Assembly: GCF_001280125.1 (NCBI RefSeq)
Contig: NZ_LGEG01000021.1
Coordinates: forward strand, 1-15,695
DNA: 15,695 nt
Origin: Streptomyces sp. NRRL F-6492
GTDB taxonomy: Bacteria; Actinomycetota; Actinomycetes; Streptomycetales; Streptomycetaceae
Reading direction: 5' to 3'
The notes under the pieces are model-generated. The model was not told the origin of the DNA, ran no database searches, and saw nothing but the letters and a program-made list of their open reading frames with translations. The position numbers and the translations under genes are program-made. This document shows positions 13,410 through 15,695 of this stretch, in pieces. Each line of letters starts with the position of its first letter. Positions within the stretch are counted from its first letter, which is position 1.

Positions 13410-15625
13410 TCCAGGGCCGGTACCGGCTGCACGAGGTCATCGGCCGCGGGGGCATGGGCGAGGTGTGGCACGCCACCGACGAGGCGCTCGGCCGCCGCGT
13501 CGCCGTGAAGTGCCTCAAGCCCCTGGGTCCGCAGCAGGACCCGCACGTCCGCGACGTGGTGCGCGAGCGCTTCCGGCGCGAGGCCCGGGTGGCCGCCGCG
13601 CTCCAGCACCGGGGCATCACCGTCGTGCACGACTTCGGCGAGTACGAGGGCGTGCTCTTCCTCGTCATGGAGCTCCTGGAGGGCCGCAACCTCAGCCAGC
13701 TCCTCGCGGCCAACGCCCAGAACCCGCTGCCCGTCCAGGACCTCGTCGAGATCACCGACCAGGTCGCCGACGCCCTCGCGTACACGCACCGCCAGGGCAT
13801 CGTGCACCGCGACCTGAAGCCCGCGAACATCATGCGGCTGCGGGACGGCACGGTGAAGATCTGCGACTTCGGAATAGCGCGCCTCGGCGCAGACATGGGC
13901 TTCACCTCCAAGCTCACCGGGACCGGCATCGCCATGGGGACGCCCCACTACATGTCCCCGGAGCAGATCGGCGGCGGCGAGATCGACCACCGCAGCGACC
14001 TCTACTCGCTGGGATGCGTGCTGTACGAACTCGCCACCGGCGTCCCGCCCTTCGACCTCGGCGACTCCTGGGCGATCCTCATCGGCCACCGCGACACGGT
14101 GCCGAGTCCGCCGCGCGTCCACCGCGCCGAGCTGCCCGACTACTTCGACCGCCTCGTCGTCGACCTGCTCGCCAAGATCCCCGAGGAGCGGCCGGCCGAC
14201 GCGGGGGACCTGCGCCGCCGGATCGTCTCGGGCCGCGCGGGCCCCTCCCCGTTCGCACCGCCGCCCGGCGTGCCCGCGCCGCCGCCCCTTCCGCCGACCC
14301 GGCCCGTGCCGGTGGACCCCGGGCCCGCGTCCGTCCTCGTCGCGCCCGCCTGGGCCCGCGCCCTGGTCGGCGGACACCGTCCGGCCGGGGCCGCCGACGG
14401 TCCGCGCCCGGCCGCCCACGACCCCGCCGCGGCCGTCCTCACCACCGAGTGGACCACCGCCGCGCCCGCCCCGGCCGCGCCCCCCGCGGAGCTGGTCGCG
14501 GTGCTCGCCGGCCGGTACCGGGCGGGGATGGGCCTCGGCAGGCTCGGCCGCTGGGACGAGGCCGAGGCGGTGCACCGGTCCGTCGCCGAGGACCGTTCGC
14601 GGGTCCTCGGCGCCGACCACCCCGACACCCTCGCCAGCCGCTACGAGGTCGGGTTCGCCCTCGCCCGCCTCGACCGCCCCGCCGACGCCCTGGACGTCTT
14701 CGACCGGGTCGCCCTGGCCCGCGCCCGCGTCCTCGGCGCCGACCACCCCGACACCCTCGCGGCGCGGCAGGAACGGGCGTACGCGCTCGGGCGCCTCGGA
14801 CGGCACCCCGAGGCGTACGAGCTCTACGTCGAGGTGGTCGCCGCCCGCGAGCGCACCGTCGGCCCCGACCACCCCGACACCCTGCGCTGCCGCCACAACC
14901 TGGCGTTCACCCTCGGCCGCCTCGGGCGCCTGGAGGAGTCCTACCGCACGGCGCACGAGGTCGCCGAGGCGCGGGCCCGGCTGCTCGGCGCCGCCCACCC
15001 CGACACCCTCGCGACCCGCCACGAGGTCGCCCACGTCCTCGGGCGCCTGGGACGCGGAGAAGAGGCCCTCGCCCAGTACCGGGCGGTCGCCGAGGCCCGC
15101 GCCTCGGCCCTCGGCGCCGACCACCCGGAGACCCTCGCCGCCCGCTACGAGACCGGCGTCTTCCTCGGGCGGCTCGGCCAGGCGGCGGACGCCCTGGACG
15201 TCTGCCGCGACCTGGTCGCCGCCCGCACCCGCGCCCAGGGCGCCGACGGGCCCGAGACCCTGCGCGCCCGCCACGCCCTCGCCGTCAACCTCGGCCGGCT
15301 CGGGCGCTGGGAGGAGGCGCTCGCGGAGTCCCGGGACGTCCACGCCGCCCGGGAACGGGCCCTGGGCGCCGACCATCCGGACACCCTCCTCAGCCGCCGC
15401 GAGACCGCCGTCGCCCTCGGCCGGCTCGACCGCTGGGAGGAGGCCCTGGAGACCCACCGGGCCGTCGCCGCCGCCCGCACCCGGCTCCTGGGCCCCGCGC
15501 ACCCCGACACCGTCGCCGCCCTGGAGGACGCGGCCCACTGCCTGGAGCGCCTCGGCCGCCCCGCCGAGGCCGCGGCCCTCCTCCTCGGAGCGGCCACCCC
15601 GCCACGGGGAGCGGCTCCCGCCTGA
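13391..15625 (+). CDS. soluble serine/threonine protein kinase with C-terminal TPR array
   Basis: The product is 744 aa. Residues ~11-275 form a complete Hanks-type kinase: glycine loop GRGGMG (18-23), Lys40 in AVK, the helix-C Glu in FRREAR, HRDLKPAN (139-146), DFG (159-161), a Thr/Ser-rich activation loop (GFTSKLTGTG), and MSPEQ (188-192). All catalytic residues are present, so it should be active. A Pro/Ala-rich linker (~278-365) leads to TPR sequence: a half unit, then eight 42-residue units from residue 406, each opening with a version of LGADHPDTLAAR and continuing LGRLGRxxEAL. There is no transmembrane segment or PASTA domain, unlike PknB, so it is probably cytoplasmic and uses the TPRs to bind partners. 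The ATG overlaps the oxygenase gene by 19 bases and has only a weak GGGGGCGG upstream. Confidence 0.93.
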   Translation: MGDSRLIQGRYRLHEVIGRGGMGEVWHATDEALGRRVAVKCLKPLGPQQDPHVRDVVRERFRREARVAAALQHRGITVVHDFGEYEGVLFLVMELLEGRNLSQLLAANAQNPLPVQDLVEITDQVADALAYTHRQGIVHRDLKPANIMRLRDGTVKICDFGIARLGADMGFTSKLTGTGIAMGTPHYMSPEQIGGGEIDHRSDLYSLGCVLYELATGVPPFDLGDSWAILIGHRDTVPSPPRVHRAELPDYFDRLVVDLLAKIPEERPADAGDLRRRIVSGRAGPSPFAPPPGVPAPPPLPPTRPVPVDPGPASVLVAPAWARALVGGHRPAGAADGPRPAAHDPAAAVLTTEWTTAAPAPAAPPAELVAVLAGRYRAGMGLGRLGRWDEAEAVHRSVAEDRSRVLGADHPDTLASRYEVGFALARLDRPADALDVFDRVALARARVLGADHPDTLAARQERAYALGRLGRHPEAYELYVEVVAARERTVGPDHPDTLRCRHNLAFTLGRLGRLEESYRTAHEVAEARARLLGAAHPDTLATRHEVAHVLGRLGRGEEALAQYRAVAEARASALGADHPETLAARYETGVFLGRLGQAADALDVCRDLVAARTRAQGADGPETLRARHALAVNLGRLGRWEEALAESRDVHAARERALGADHPDTLLSRRETAVALGRLDRWEEALETHRAVAAARTRLLGPAHPDTVAALEDAAHCLERLGRPAEAAALLLGAATPPRGAAPA
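14606..15595 (+). repeat. 126-bp coding repeats (eight TPR units) within the kinase gene
   Basis: The units start at 14606 and recur every 126 bases to 15488, eight in all, the last incomplete. Units 1 and 2 share over 25 identical bases at their start, so the array has kept some nucleotide similarity. Unit 6 has Gly for the His of HPDTL, and unit 8 ends in a diverged tail. Confidence 0.8.
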
Positions 15626-15634
15626 CCGCCCCAC

Positions 15635-15667
15635 GGAAGGGGACGGGCCCCGCCCCCGCGCCCTTCC
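15635..15667 (+). terminator. hairpin downstream of the kinase gene
   Basis: GGAAGGG (15635-15641) pairs with CCCTTCC (15661-15667) around a 19-base GC-rich loop, nine bases after the kinase stop. No U tract. Plausible terminator. Confidence 0.4.
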
Positions 15668-15695
15668 CCACCCCCGCCCCGCGCCCTTCCCCACC
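15654..15695. repeat. 23-bp-period direct repeat cut by the window end
   Basis: CCCCGCGCCCTTCCCCACC occurs at 15654-15672 and again at 15677-15695, ending at the window edge, so more copies may follow. Confidence 0.65.

Overview
The window is very GC-rich with strong third-position GC, GTG and ATG starts, TANNNT-type -10 elements and probable leaderless transcripts. Its gene content includes an AfsR/SARP-type regulator, a CGNR zinc-finger regulator, a TPR-bearing Ser/Thr kinase, a TerC protein and an MpaB-type oxygenase. All of this points to the chromosome of Streptomyces or a very close actinomycete. No rRNA, tRNA, CRISPR array or full-length transposase was seen.

Layout. (1) 1-2070: the C-terminal part of a large AfsR-like STAND regulator, a 66-codon conserved-type small gene, a 163-bp MITE-like element inserted exactly in that gene's stop codon, and a 16-bp-stem hairpin shared with the convergent next gene. 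(2) 2070-2720: a rhodanese-DUF2892 membrane protein on the minus strand, with a perfect TACCCCCGGGGGTA palindrome overlapping its -10, as expected for a CsoR/CstR-family operator. (3) 2890-8650: a carbohydrate island. An apparent zinc alcohol dehydrogenase remnant overlaps (ATGA) a beta-phosphoglucomutase-like HAD gene, followed by a GH65 disaccharide phosphorylase; convergent to these is a phosphoketolase whose end overlaps GH65 by 11 bp. (4) 8650-10340: a 389-bp intergenic region with short repeats, a TerC membrane protein with a leader hairpin over its ribosome-binding site, and a small four-cysteine protein with a probable leaderless promoter containing a palindrome. (5) 10329-12270: an MFS exporter divergent from a CGNR zinc-finger regulator, with two matching 22-bp dyads between them. 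(6) 12288-15695: a degenerate six-unit tandem repeat, an MpaB/DUF2236 oxygenase-like gene, an overlapping soluble Ser/Thr kinase with eight 42-residue TPR units, and a hairpin beyond it.

How the genes may work together. GH65 phosphorolysis of an alpha-linked disaccharide releases beta-glucose 1-phosphate, which a beta-phosphoglucomutase turns into glucose 6-phosphate. Phosphoketolase then cleaves fructose 6-phosphate or xylulose 5-phosphate with phosphate to give acetyl phosphate. Together they would make an ATP-sparing, phosphate-driven sugar route. The CGNR protein and the two shared dyads look like a self-contained repressor-exporter module. The oxygenase and kinase are probably co-transcribed. 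The most noteworthy items are the stop-codon MITE, the paired 22-bp dyads, the degenerate ADH leader, and the two 7-nt -10-to-ATG (leaderless) arrangements.
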